Origin: Marivita sp.
Lineage (GTDB): Bacteria; Pseudomonadota; Alphaproteobacteria; Rhodobacterales; Rhodobacteraceae
DNA: 64,000 nucleotides
Direction of reading: 5' to 3'
Assembly: GCF_020055675.1 (NCBI RefSeq)
Contig: NZ_JAIPUS010000002.1
Span: 182,813 to 246,812, forward strand
In this document: positions 16,958 to 25,719 of the stretch, piece after piece
Layout: each line of letters opens with the position of its first letter
How positions within the stretch are numbered: position 1 is the stretch's first letter
Program-made: the position numbers and the translations under genes
The notes under the pieces: generated by a model
What the model was told of the DNA's origin: nothing
Database searches by the model: none
The model's input: only the letters and a program-made list of their open reading frames with translations

Positions 16958-18105
16958 CCGATGCGATCCTCGCGCTGAACGCGGGCAGTTCCTCGATCAA
17001 GTTCGCGCTCGCCGCCTCCGGGCAGGCCGACAAACCGCTGCTGTCAGGCCTCGCCGAACGTCTTGGCACGGGCGAAGGTACCCTGCGGCTCAACCCGCGT
17101 GCGGGCGATCCAGAGACCCGCGCGCTCGGCGCGTGCGATCACCACACCGCGCTGGCCGCGCTGTGCGATGTGATCCACGACCGTCATCCCGATTTACCGA
17201 TGACGGGCATTGGCCACCGCATCGTGCATGGCGGACCGGACTTTGCCGCGCCGGTGGCCGTCACAGATGACGTTCTCGCCCGGCTCGAGGCACTGGTGCC
17301 GCTCGCACCGTTGCACCAGCCGAACGGGATCGCAGGCATCCGCGCGACGCGCGCGCTCTTTCCCGATGCGGGCCAGGTTGCCTGTCTCGACACGGCCTTC
17401 CATGCCGGCAAACCCTGGGTGCACGACGCTTACGCGTTGCCGGCTCAGTATTACGCGGACGGGCTGCGCCGCTACGGCTTCCACGGGTTGGCCTGCGAAT
17501 CGGTCTGCGACAGCCTGACGGTACGGGACTACCCGCTGTCCGAGCGTCGCATCGCCATCGCACATCTGGGCAATGGGTGTTCGGTAACGGCGGTCCGGGG
17601 AGGACGGTCGGTGGCGACCAGCATGGGGTTCTCTGCGCTTGACGGGCTGACAATGGGCACGCGCTGTGGGCATATCGACCCCGGCGTGCTGTTGCACCTG
17701 CTGCGCGAGGGGTACGACGCGGCCAGCCTCGAGCGGCTGCTCTATCACGATTCAGGTCTGCGTGGTCTGTCGGGGATATCGTCGGGCGACATGCGCGACA
17801 TTGCCGCCAGCGACAGCGATACCGCGCGCGGCGCGATCGCGCATTTCATCGCCCGTGCTGTCGAGGAGATCTGCCGCTTGGCCGGCGCCATGGGCGGGCT
17901 CGACACCGTGGTGTTCAGCGGCGGCATTGGCGAAAACGCGGCCGATATCCGGCAAGCGATCGCCGAAGGGCTCGCTTTTCTGCCGGGCCACGACGGGCGC
18001 GGCGTCGATGTCCTGGTCTGCCCCGCCGACGAGGAACGCCGAATTCTGACCGCGACCGAACAAGTACTCAAACCCGTCGCAGGCGGATCGCGCCCGGCCC
18101 GGTGA
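16954..18105 (+). CDS. ackA: Acetate kinase
   Basis: 383-residue cytoplasmic kinase interconverting acetyl phosphate plus ADP with acetate plus ATP. Acetate/butyrate kinase signatures are present: ILALNAGSSSIKFAL at the N-terminus, GIGHRIVHGG, CLDTAFHAG, and GFSALDGLTMGTRCGHIDPG. The ATG at 16954 overlaps the upstream stop (ATGA). As the last gene of the xsc operon it would convert the acetyl phosphate made by Xsc into acetate with ATP formation, where many organisms use phosphotransacetylase. A longer open frame to 16216 is only an out-of-frame extension through tauZ. Confidence 0.92.
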   Translation: MTDAILALNAGSSSIKFALAASGQADKPLLSGLAERLGTGEGTLRLNPRAGDPETRALGACDHHTALAALCDVIHDRHPDLPMTGIGHRIVHGGPDFAAPVAVTDDVLARLEALVPLAPLHQPNGIAGIRATRALFPDAGQVACLDTAFHAGKPWVHDAYALPAQYYADGLRRYGFHGLACESVCDSLTVRDYPLSERRIAIAHLGNGCSVTAVRGGRSVATSMGFSALDGLTMGTRCGHIDPGVLLHLLREGYDAASLERLLYHDSGLRGLSGISSGDMRDIAASDSDTARGAIAHFIARAVEEICRLAGAMGGLDTVVFSGGIGENAADIRQAIAEGLAFLPGHDGRGVDVLVCPADEERRILTATEQVLKPVAGGSRPAR

Positions 18106-18656
18106 AAATCTCCAGCAGCGGGCAGCCGGCGCCCCTCGTAGCTTTTTTCAAATTTCCGACTGCACGGGATTGAGCCGGACCGACCAGCGATCTGATCTGC
18201 ACCGCTTCCGTCATGCGTGCCAAGTGGCTCCGGAAGACCGGGCGTCTGGACGATTGCCGCGTTGAAAACCCATGACGCGACAACTCGAAAAGTGTGGAAG
18301 CGGAGTGCCACTTGACGGGTCACGTTGGTTGAACGTTGACAACAAGGCTGGAATGGGTCCTCATGACAACGGGCGCCGCGAGGTCCGCTTGAGGACCGTG
18401 CCGCGGCCACCTGAGTGGTGAACACGTGAAATTTTCAGAGGCAGATTTGCGATTTGATGCTCGAGCAAGAGATGGACGCCTTGAAACAAATTGTCCTCTA
18501 AATCCTGGACCTACCGAGGAGACGCCCGGGGGTATTCAAAGGGCTTTGCTGTGCACCGGCAACTGAAAATTCACGCGGGTTTCCCACGTCTGGCTGCACA
18601 AGCGAGGCTCCCAAAATTCAAGACAACCTGCCGGCTGAAGCCATGAATGCGCAAAA
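18106..18656. other. Intergenic region without a recognisable gene
   Basis: About 550 bases after ackA. Six-frame reading shows only short frames without recognisable motifs. A GC-rich stretch followed by TTTTTT at 18141-18146 could end the xsc operon transcript, but I cannot draw a convincing stem. Confidence 0.5.
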
Positions 18657-19784
18657 ATGAATCGATTTATCAGACCGGTCGCCGCTGCACCTGAAAAACG
18701 CCGCCACCGGGCGCTGCACCGCCTGTTATTCGGTCGCCGCTTTTTCGGGGATACCGCGTGCCGCCTGCTGATCCTGTTCGAGCCGAACCGCATTTCCTAC
18801 GCATCGGTTTTTCCCTTCCTGGACTATGCCCAAGAGTTCCGCGCACGGTACGATGTCGACATCCGCTGCATGCCCGTCGAAGACGCGTTGCAACGCGGGA
18901 TTCCCGATGGGCTTTCAACCGCAACACATGTCTTGGCGCAGACCTGGTTGACCGATCCGAAAAACCGCCATGAAAAGCTCGAGCGGCTTTTGGCCGAACT
19001 GCCCGACAGCGTCACCAAGGCCTATCTGGACAGCTTCGCCAATAACGATCTGCGTTGGGGCGGGATTTTTGAAAGCACCGCGCTCTATTACAAGAAATCG
19101 GTCTTTACGGACCTGTCACAGTTTACCCGCCCGACCTATGGCCATACGAACCTCACCGAGTATTACGGACGCCTCTACGGCCTGGAGGACGAAACAACGG
19201 ATTGGGGCGTCCCACCCTCGGTACTTTCCAAGCTGCGTCTTGCGCCCAATTTTTTGACCGACCCGGACCTGAGCGCCGCGCTGATGGCCGAACCTGCAAA
19301 AGAGTCCCCCGAGAAAGAAATCGACTTGCATGCGCGCCTCGGCGGAATCGGTGCCGAAGGCTGGTACGGAGAAATGCGCCGACACGCCGCGCGCACGGTG
19401 GATGGCTTGAGCGGTCTGCGTGTGGCGAAAGGGACCGGCGTGTCGCGCCGTGTGTTTGCCGATGAACTCCAACGCTCGAAGGCGTGTTTCAGCCCCTTCG
19501 GCTATGGCGAGCTGTGTTGGCGCGACATCGAGGCAATCGCTGCTGGCGCGGTGCTGATCAAACCGGACATGTCGCATCTGCGCACCGAGCCCGATCTTTA
19601 TCGCGACGGGGAAACCTACATCGCCTGTCGCTGGGATTTCTCCGACTTGGCAGACAAGCTGAGCGAGATCCTTGCCGATGAGGAACGGCGGCGTTGCCTG
19701 ACCGAAAACGCAAGACACATCGCAAGGGCCTATCTCGAAACCTCGGGCCCTGTTTCCACCTATTCAGACCTCTTCAGCAAGTGA
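18657..19784 (+). CDS. Glycosyltransferase-like protein (GT-B, family 1-like C-terminus)
   Basis: 375 residues, cytoplasmic. The C-terminal third resembles group 1 glycosyltransferases: RSKACFSPFGYGELCWRDIEA, then AAGAVLIKPDMSHL, then LYRDGETYIACRWDFSDLADKLSEIL, the pattern of the nucleotide-sugar-binding domain with an acidic E/D-x-IEA element. The N-terminus is basic and not recognisable. It stands alone, with no polysaccharide genes beside it and about 550 and 430 bases of non-coding sequence on its two sides. Donor and acceptor cannot be predicted. The start ATG at 18657 is the first in frame; a start at the next Met is not excluded. Confidence 0.65.
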   Translation: MNRFIRPVAAAPEKRRHRALHRLLFGRRFFGDTACRLLILFEPNRISYASVFPFLDYAQEFRARYDVDIRCMPVEDALQRGIPDGLSTATHVLAQTWLTDPKNRHEKLERLLAELPDSVTKAYLDSFANNDLRWGGIFESTALYYKKSVFTDLSQFTRPTYGHTNLTEYYGRLYGLEDETTDWGVPPSVLSKLRLAPNFLTDPDLSAALMAEPAKESPEKEIDLHARLGGIGAEGWYGEMRRHAARTVDGLSGLRVAKGTGVSRRVFADELQRSKACFSPFGYGELCWRDIEAIAAGAVLIKPDMSHLRTEPDLYRDGETYIACRWDFSDLADKLSEILADEERRRCLTENARHIARAYLETSGPVSTYSDLFSK

Positions 19785-20211
19785 ACCTGTGTCACACTGA
19801 ACCGGTGCGGTGGCCCCCCGCCCAACGGCATCGAACGTGCCATATCGGTTGAGTTGCCGGGAGAACCTTCCTTCACTTTTGACAAAAGTGCGTCTTCAAT
19901 TGCCCGGTTCACATGTTCGTGGCGCGCCGGAGGCCATCCACGCATCCTTCAGAGCTGTGCGCGATCCGGGGGCGGACCCAAACTGCACGAACCCGGCTTT
20001 GCAGGTTTTTATCCGGGGGCTGTATAACGCCACCTGTGGGCGCCAATGCAGACCGATCTGGTCGCATTGGCGCCGTTCACGAAAGACAGACCCTTTTGAA
20101 GGGCCAAAGACTTGAGAAACCATCCTGACAAGGCAAGGTTGACGTCGGGCCCAGACCACTTGGGGACTGTCGGCGGAACCTTTCCGGACAAACCGAACCA
20201 TCTTCTGCTGC
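19785..20211. other. Intergenic region between convergent genes
   Basis: About 430 bases between the glycosyltransferase-like gene and the convergent dehydrogenase gene. No supported gene. It holds the hairpin listed separately. Confidence 0.5.
20039..20074. repeat. Long perfect inverted repeat (36-base hairpin)
   Basis: GGCGCCAATGC and GCATTGGCGCC are perfect 11-base inverted arms. Inside them GACC and GGTC extend the stem with a single unpaired A, leaving a 5-base loop. Between convergent genes this could serve as a bidirectional terminator, but neither strand shows a following T-tract. A protein-binding site or the scar of a mobile element are alternatives. Confidence 0.6.
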
Positions 20212-21687
20212 TCAGGCCCAGTCGCGGCAGACATATTTGATTTCCATGAACTCCTCCATGCCGCGCCGGGCACCTTCACGTCCAAGGCCGGATTGCTTGA
20301 CGCCACCAAACGGGATCGGCGCGCCTGTGACCTTGGTGCGATTGACCGCGACCATCCCGAATTGAAGCGCGCGGGTCATGCGGTAGATGCGGCGCGGATC
20401 AAGGCTGTGGAGATAAGCGATCAACCCGTATTCGGTGGCATTGGCGCGGGCAATCACTTCGTCCTCGCTGTCGAAGGGGGTGATCGGCGCCACCGGGCCA
20501 AAGGTTTCCTCCTGCATGATCGCCGCGCTGTCGGGCACATCGACAAGCGCGGTCGGCTCGTAGAAAAGTGGGCCCAACGCGTGCCGCTTGCCGCCACAGG
20601 CGAGCGTCGCGCCCTTGGCCAGCGCGTCGGCCACATGCTCCTCCTGCTTGGTGACGGCCGCTTCGTTCATCAACGGGCCGATGTCGGGATCATCCATGCC
20701 CTGTCCAATGCTCAGATCCGAGGTCGCGGCGATGAAGCGGGCGCAGAAATCGTCATAGACCGGGCGTTCGACGTAGATGCGGTTGGCACCGAGGCAGTCC
20801 TGGCCGGACGTGGCGAACTTGGCCTTGATCGCCTCTTCGACCGCCGTATCGAGATCGGCATCCTTGAACACGATCACCGGCGCATGGCCCCCCAGCTCCA
20901 TCACCAGACGCTTCACCGTATCGGCCGAATTGCGATAGAGCAGCTGGCCGACCCGCGTCGATCCGGTAAAGGACAGCGCCCGCACGCGGGCATCCGAGGT
21001 CCAGGGCGGCACAACGGTCGCGGCGCGCCCGGTCACAACATTGAAAACGCCCGGCGGCAGACCCGCGCGGGCCGCGAGCTCTGCCAGGGCGAGGGCCGAA
21101 AACGGGGTTTCACCCGAAGGGTGCGCAACAACCGTGCAGCCCGCCGCCAGTGCCGCGCCGGCCTTGCGCGTCAGCATCGCCGACGGAAAGTTCCATGGGG
21201 TGATCAGCGCGGCGACGCCAACCGGCTCCAGCCACAGTTCGACCTCGGCATCGGGCAGGTGGCTGGTCACACCTTCGATATCGGGGCGCTTGGCCTCTTC
21301 CGCGTAATATTCCAGAAAGCTTGCGGCGTAGTCGATTTCGCCGCGTGCCTCGGAGATCGGTTTGCCCTGTTCCAGGACCATGATGCGCGCCAAGTCCTCC
21401 TTGTGAGCAATCATCAGGTCGAACCAGCGGCGCAAGAGGACCGAACGGTCCTGCGGCAACCGCGCCGACCAGGCTGGGAATGCCCTGTGCGCGGCATCCA
21501 CGGCGGCGGCCGATTCCTCTGCTGACAGCGATGCCACATCTCCCACGCAGGCTCCCGTCGCGGGGTCGGTAACGGGGATGGTGTCGCCGTCTTCGGCGGC
21601 GCACCACTCCCCGTTTACATGAGAAAGCGACCGAACAAGGCCCTTGTCCTGGATATCGTCGTGTGCGGCCAAAGCGGTAACCGGCAT
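20212..21687 (-). CDS. gabD: NAD(P)-dependent succinate-semialdehyde-type aldehyde dehydrogenase
   Basis: 491-residue aldehyde dehydrogenase of the GabD group. Catalytic residues are in place: Asn166 (TPWNF), Glu264 (LVMELGG) and Cys298 (FATSGQDCLGANR). The C-terminus PFGGVKQSGLGREGARRGMEEFMEIKYVC is typical of succinate-semialdehyde dehydrogenases. The cofactor-contacting KP(A/S) lysine is replaced by His189 (VVAHPSGETPFSAL), which is unusual. The ATG at 21687 has AGGAGGG upstream. It stands alone between a glycosyltransferase gene and an IS remnant, so the physiological aldehyde (succinate, glutarate or sulfo-semialdehyde) is not settled by context. Confidence 0.82.
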   Translation of the reverse strand: MPVTALAAHDDIQDKGLVRSLSHVNGEWCAAEDGDTIPVTDPATGACVGDVASLSAEESAAAVDAAHRAFPAWSARLPQDRSVLLRRWFDLMIAHKEDLARIMVLEQGKPISEARGEIDYAASFLEYYAEEAKRPDIEGVTSHLPDAEVELWLEPVGVAALITPWNFPSAMLTRKAGAALAAGCTVVAHPSGETPFSALALAELAARAGLPPGVFNVVTGRAATVVPPWTSDARVRALSFTGSTRVGQLLYRNSADTVKRLVMELGGHAPVIVFKDADLDTAVEEAIKAKFATSGQDCLGANRIYVERPVYDDFCARFIAATSDLSIGQGMDDPDIGPLMNEAAVTKQEEHVADALAKGATLACGGKRHALGPLFYEPTALVDVPDSAAIMQEETFGPVAPITPFDSEDEVIARANATEYGLIAYLHSLDPRRIYRMTRALQFGMVAVNRTKVTGAPIPFGGVKQSGLGREGARRGMEEFMEIKYVCRDWA

Positions 21688-21823
21688 GAGAATCCCTCCT
21701 GTTTGTTCAGAAGCAGTGTAACTGGATGGCTCCGGGAATTGTAACGGTAGTTGCCGGGTAAAACAGTCGGCTCGTCTTTCGAACGGCCTCTCGAAGCATA
21801 GACATACTGTCGAATGATCGGCT

Positions 21824-22084
21824 TTGTCGGGCCATGACCATGATGTCGGCCTCCAGTTCGGCGGAGGAGCGATGCACCCCGCGTTGTACTTGTTTCCGGA
21901 GTTCGGCGACCCAAGGTTCGACCTGGTTGATCCAACTGGTGGAGGTCGGGGTGAAGTGGATGGGCCAGTGCGGATGCTGCGCCCACCGGACCCGGATTTT
22001 CGGCGTCTTGTGAGTGGCAGACGACCAGCGGCAATGCGCAGGGAGCAGAATTTGCAAATCGCAGCTGGACATGGTTGCGTCCAT
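21824..22084 (-). mobile_element. Remnant of an IS630-type transposase (C-terminal DDE part)
   Basis: A leftward frame reads SATHKTPKIRVRWAQHP, then IHFTPTSTSWINQVEPW, then AELRKQVQRGVHRSSAELE. This is the well-known IS630 pattern (ATHK..., HFTPTxxSWLNQVERWFAEL, RGxxRSVxELE) containing the last catalytic acidic residue region. Residues before and after do not match, and no terminal inverted repeats were found, so only about 260 bases of a dead element remain, between gabD and the CobW-family gene. Confidence 0.72.
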
Positions 22085-22130
22085 GCACGCGTCTGCCGGA
22101 AAATTGTCCGACCATGGCTGGCTCGGCGTC

Positions 22131-23015
22131 TCAGTGATCAGATTTGATCACCGACGCCCACCAGGCCTCAACCTCGGCCAAGTCGACACGCCCGCGGAGG
22201 CCGATCCCGACAAGCGCTAGCGCGCCGGCATCGTTGGCTGGTGTGATCTCGATATTCTGACCCACGACTTGCACACCCCACGCCGCTCCCGCGCTGTCGA
22301 CAACACAGCCTTTCACGCGAAAAAGCCCGGGCGGGCGACGGGTCAGCGCCTGATGCAGGGCTGCCTTGTCAATGTTGGTGAGCTTTTCGCTGATCCACGA
22401 TGTGTAGTCAGGATGCGTGCCGACGCGGTCCAGCGCTGTTGCGGGGACCGGATCGGATAACACGAGTTCCAAAACCGCCGCGCTATCGGGGTTTCGCAGA
22501 ATTGGCGCATTGGTGAGTTCGTTTAGACGCGTTTCCAACTTGTCTGACACCTGTTTGGTCATGACGACAAGGTCCGCCCTTGCAACTTGGTCGCGGACCT
22601 GCGGACCGATCAGAGGGTCGTGGGCCAATCCATCAAATTCCTGACCATCGACCAGCGTCACAATTCCTGCATAACGCATGTCGGGTTCGGCCCGGGCGGC
22701 GTTGGCGATGCGCGACGGATCTGCGACGCCGCTGGCCTCGACGATCAAGTGATCGGGGCGCGGGCGGCGATCCAGCGCGTCTCCGAGAGCAAGGTACAAG
22801 TCCGATCCCATGGTGCAGCATACGCACCCATTGGTCAGGGCAATGGTGTCGTCATCTTTCGACGCAAGCAGTGCCGCGTCGATGTTGACAGCGCCGAAAT
22901 CATTGACAAGGACCATCAGGCTCAAACCGTGATCTCCGGCCAGCAACTGATTAATGAATGTGGTTTTCCCGGCACCGAGGTAGCCAGAAATCACACTCAT
23001 CGGCAAGGGTGTCAT
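22131..23015 (-). CDS. CobW/G3E-family GTP-binding metallochaperone
   Basis: 294-residue cytoplasmic GTPase. Walker A GYLGAGKTT is at residues 11-19, the metal-binding CxCC motif (CVCC) at 64-67, the switch/Walker B region in LIVEASGVADPSRI, and the base-recognition part in LVVMTKQ. A short CobW C-terminal domain follows (LFRVKGCVV...). No His-rich tail. Its ATG overlaps the stop of the upstream amidohydrolase gene by 4 bases (ATGA), so the two are translationally coupled. G3E proteins load metal into client enzymes; the coupled amidohydrolase is the obvious candidate client, an inference. Confidence 0.88.
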   Translation of the reverse strand: MTPLPMSVISGYLGAGKTTFINQLLAGDHGLSLMVLVNDFGAVNIDAALLASKDDDTIALTNGCVCCTMGSDLYLALGDALDRRPRPDHLIVEASGVADPSRIANAARAEPDMRYAGIVTLVDGQEFDGLAHDPLIGPQVRDQVARADLVVMTKQVSDKLETRLNELTNAPILRNPDSAAVLELVLSDPVPATALDRVGTHPDYTSWISEKLTNIDKAALHQALTRRPPGLFRVKGCVVDSAGAAWGVQVVGQNIEITPANDAGALALVGIGLRGRVDLAEVEAWWASVIKSDH

Positions 23016-24637
23016 AGCACTGTCGCGTTTCCGCCAAAGACCGTTCCAAGAACGCGGATGTCTTTAAGCGTTGCCGGGTCTTCCTCTAGCGGGTTTGCCT
23101 CAAGAATAGCAAAATCCGCACGTTTCCCGACCGAAATCGAGCCAATCTCGTTATCCAGCTTCAGGGTTTTTGCCGCGCCCATCGTGATTGCATAGAGCGC
23201 CTCTGAAACCGATATACGCTGCGCCGCACCCAGCAAATTGCCGGTCATGGTTTGTCGGTTGACCGCGCACCACGCCGTAAAAAGCGGCCCCATCGGGGTG
23301 ACCGGCGCATCTGAGTGGATGCCGACCGTCAGGCTTGCGTCCAAGGCGGATCGCACAGCGTCCATGCGGTTCGCGCGATCTGCGCCAATGGTCAACGCGA
23401 TGTGCTGATCACCAAAGTACCAGAGATGATTGGCAAAGAGGTTCACCGAGATGCCGAGGTCGGCACAGCGCTGGAATTGGGCGTCATCCATCATCTGCCC
23501 GTGTTGCAGTACATGCCCGTGGTCGGGCCAGGCGCGAAGGCGCATGGCGTTGGCCAATGCGTCGATCACGATTTCCGAGGCCTCGTCTCCATTGACATGG
23601 ACGTGCATCTGAACGCCAACGTCATGGAGCGCGGCACAGGTCGCATAAATCTGGTCTGGCGCCATGTTCCAGATGCCATTTGGCTGCCCACCGACATAAC
23701 CGGGCCATTTGACCCGCGCGGTCCACCCCTGGATCGACCCATCGGTCATCAGTTTCACCGCGCCAAGGCGGACCTTGTCGGTGGACTTCGCTTTGAGGTC
23801 CAAAGCGCGCGTGGCAAGCGTTGCAGGGTCACCGCTCGCCGCCAGAGCGGGCACGATGCGCAGCGGAAAATCCGTCTCGCCCGTGACTGACATCATCACG
23901 TCAAGGTCTTCGTCCTCAAGCTGGGAAAACAGGTCCGTTACCGTCGTGACACCCGCCCGGGTGGCGACCTGAGCGTAAGACCTGATCGCACTTTGCTTCT
24001 GTGACAAGGCGCGAAAGTCGATCCCCAACCGCCGCATGATCGGGAACATCGCCGCCATTTCGTGCAGCTCACCAGTCGGTGCGCCATCGGGGCCTTTGAC
24101 AACACCTTCCGCGTTGGTCGCGTCAGAATATCCCACCATGTCGAGCGCGGCGGAATTCACGCACATCAGGTGGAAGTTCGAAAACAGGATCGCAATGGGC
24201 CGGGTGGTCGACACCTTGTCGAGATGCGCGCGGCTGAGGCGGTCATCCGACAGAAAGATCGGATCGAAGCCCCACCCGATCAGCGGTGCATCGGCGGGCA
24301 GCGTCGCCTCGATCTCGGACAGACGCGTGACGACATCCTCGAGCGATGACAGCCCGGTCCAAAGGCGGCCTTCGGGGTCGATCCGGTCGTGGTACCCAGT
24401 ATACGCGAAATCCCAAATCGCGCCCGCCATCATATGTGCGTGACCCTCGACAAACCCGGGCATCAACACCGCGTCGGCAAGTGAAGCATCCTGCGTAACC
24501 TCCCCCCATTGGTCCGCGCAGGTTGCATCCCCAATGGCGAGGATGCGCCCATCGCGCACGGCGACATGGGTGGCGGTCGGCACGTTCGGATCCATGGTAA
24601 CGATTTCTTTTGCTTGAAAAAGCCTGATTTCTGACAT
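23012..24637 (-). CDS. YtcJ-like metal-dependent amidohydrolase
   Basis: 541-residue amidohydrolase family 3 protein, cytoplasmic. Metal-site motifs: GHAHM near residue 70 (HxH), MHVHVNGDEA with its His ligands, LQHGQM, and the late Asp in GIHSDAPV. The C-terminus SVGKRADFAILEANPLEEDP is the composite sandwich domain of the superfamily. The start at 24637 gives MSEIRLFQAKEIVTMD, which matches family N-termini; an upstream in-frame Met adds 27 unlikely residues. Substrate is unknown; YtcJ-type enzymes hydrolyse N-acyl or N-formyl compounds. It is followed by the coupled CobW GTPase gene and preceded by a LysR regulator gene in the same direction. Confidence 0.82.
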   Translation of the reverse strand: MSEIRLFQAKEIVTMDPNVPTATHVAVRDGRILAIGDATCADQWGEVTQDASLADAVLMPGFVEGHAHMMAGAIWDFAYTGYHDRIDPEGRLWTGLSSLEDVVTRLSEIEATLPADAPLIGWGFDPIFLSDDRLSRAHLDKVSTTRPIAILFSNFHLMCVNSAALDMVGYSDATNAEGVVKGPDGAPTGELHEMAAMFPIMRRLGIDFRALSQKQSAIRSYAQVATRAGVTTVTDLFSQLEDEDLDVMMSVTGETDFPLRIVPALAASGDPATLATRALDLKAKSTDKVRLGAVKLMTDGSIQGWTARVKWPGYVGGQPNGIWNMAPDQIYATCAALHDVGVQMHVHVNGDEASEIVIDALANAMRLRAWPDHGHVLQHGQMMDDAQFQRCADLGISVNLFANHLWYFGDQHIALTIGADRANRMDAVRSALDASLTVGIHSDAPVTPMGPLFTAWCAVNRQTMTGNLLGAAQRISVSEALYAITMGAAKTLKLDNEIGSISVGKRADFAILEANPLEEDPATLKDIRVLGTVFGGNATVL

Positions 24638-24714
24638 GGATACCCCAAAGCTGCCCTCCCTCAAGCCTACAGCAGAATGACACCAAGACAACGAGTTTCG
24701 AGGATCATTCCGCC

Positions 24715-25617
24715 TCAAACGAACGAGCCCGGCACAGGCAGACTGCGCAGGTATTCGACAAAGTGGCGTGTCGGGCCGCCCATGTGATCGCGCCGCCAGA
24801 TCGCCGTGGTCAACAGGCGCTCGCTCACGTCCTCGATGGGGATCATGACCAGACCGGGGGGCAACCCGCCACAGACCTTTTCGGTCAGCACAGTCACTCC
24901 CATCCCGCAGGATACGAGGCCAAAGATACCGGCCGTATTGAATGCCTCTTGCACGATGCGCGGCGTGAACCCGGCCCTACGGCACAGCGGGATAAGGTAG
25001 TCGTAAAAATGCTGCCAATCGGTTGAACTCCCATGCACGAAATCCTCGGTCGCAAGATCCGCAAGACGGATCGACGGGCGCGGCGCGAACGGATGGATGT
25101 CGGCACAAACGCAGACAAAGGCTTCTGATTGGACAGGAAGTTCTTCGTAGCCTTTTTTGTTCACTGGCCCGGTGACGAATCCGATGTCGAGTTGACCCTC
25201 TGCCAGCCGGCTCAATTGGGTCAGCGTCACGCCGTGCTGGGGGTCGAGCGTGATCTGGCACTGGCGTTCCTGAAACCCCTTGAGCAGGGTCGGCAAAGGG
25301 CCCGCAATCGCAAAATCGGTATACCCGATGCGCAAGGCTCCGACCCGCCCATCATTTGCATTGCGCACGTCTTCGGTGGCACGGCGCATCAGGCTCAGCA
25401 TTTCGATGCACCGTTCCAGAAACACCTGACCCGCCGGGGTGATCTGAACGTTTCGATTTGACCGGACAAAAAGGGGCACGCCCAGTTCCATTTCCAAAGT
25501 CTGGATTGCTCGGCTGAGCGCGGGTTGCGCGATACCAAGCCGGTCTGCTGCACGCCGGAAATGCAGTTCTTCCGCGACAGCCACAAAGTACCGCACGAGA
25601 CGAAGGTCAGAGCGCAT
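24715..25617 (-). CDS. LysR-family transcriptional regulator
   Basis: 300 residues. N-terminal HTH: LVRYFVAVAEELHFRRAADRLGIAQPALSRAIQTLE, then the linker helix and the periplasmic-binding-like effector domain. Divergent from the second TRAP operon with 102 bases between start codons, and upstream of the amidohydrolase-CobW pair, so it probably controls both. A dyad in the divergent gap is listed separately. Confidence 0.88.
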   Translation of the reverse strand: MRSDLRLVRYFVAVAEELHFRRAADRLGIAQPALSRAIQTLEMELGVPLFVRSNRNVQITPAGQVFLERCIEMLSLMRRATEDVRNANDGRVGALRIGYTDFAIAGPLPTLLKGFQERQCQITLDPQHGVTLTQLSRLAEGQLDIGFVTGPVNKKGYEELPVQSEAFVCVCADIHPFAPRPSIRLADLATEDFVHGSSTDWQHFYDYLIPLCRRAGFTPRIVQEAFNTAGIFGLVSCGMGVTVLTEKVCGGLPPGLVMIPIEDVSERLLTTAIWRRDHMGGPTRHFVEYLRSLPVPGSFV

Positions 25618-25631
25618 GATGCCTCAAGAGT

Positions 25632-25652
25632 ATCAAAAAAGACATATTTGAT
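25632..25652. promoter_or_regulatory. Dyad ATCAAA-N9-TTTGAT upstream of lysR and the TRAP operon
   Basis: Perfect 6-base inverted arms 15-35 bases upstream of the lysR start, within the 102-base divergent region. Size and place suit a LysR recognition site used for autoregulation and activation of the TRAP genes. It does not strictly show T-N11-A. Confidence 0.4.
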
Positions 25653-25719
25653 ATTATGCCCTAAACACGTCACATGCAAAACTGAAAGAAAAACCAGATA
25701 TACAACAAGGAGACTGAAC

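Noticed and set aside
18106..18160. Rho-independent terminator after ackA
   Set aside because: A T6 run exists but the preceding GC-rich stretch does not form a convincing stem next to it.
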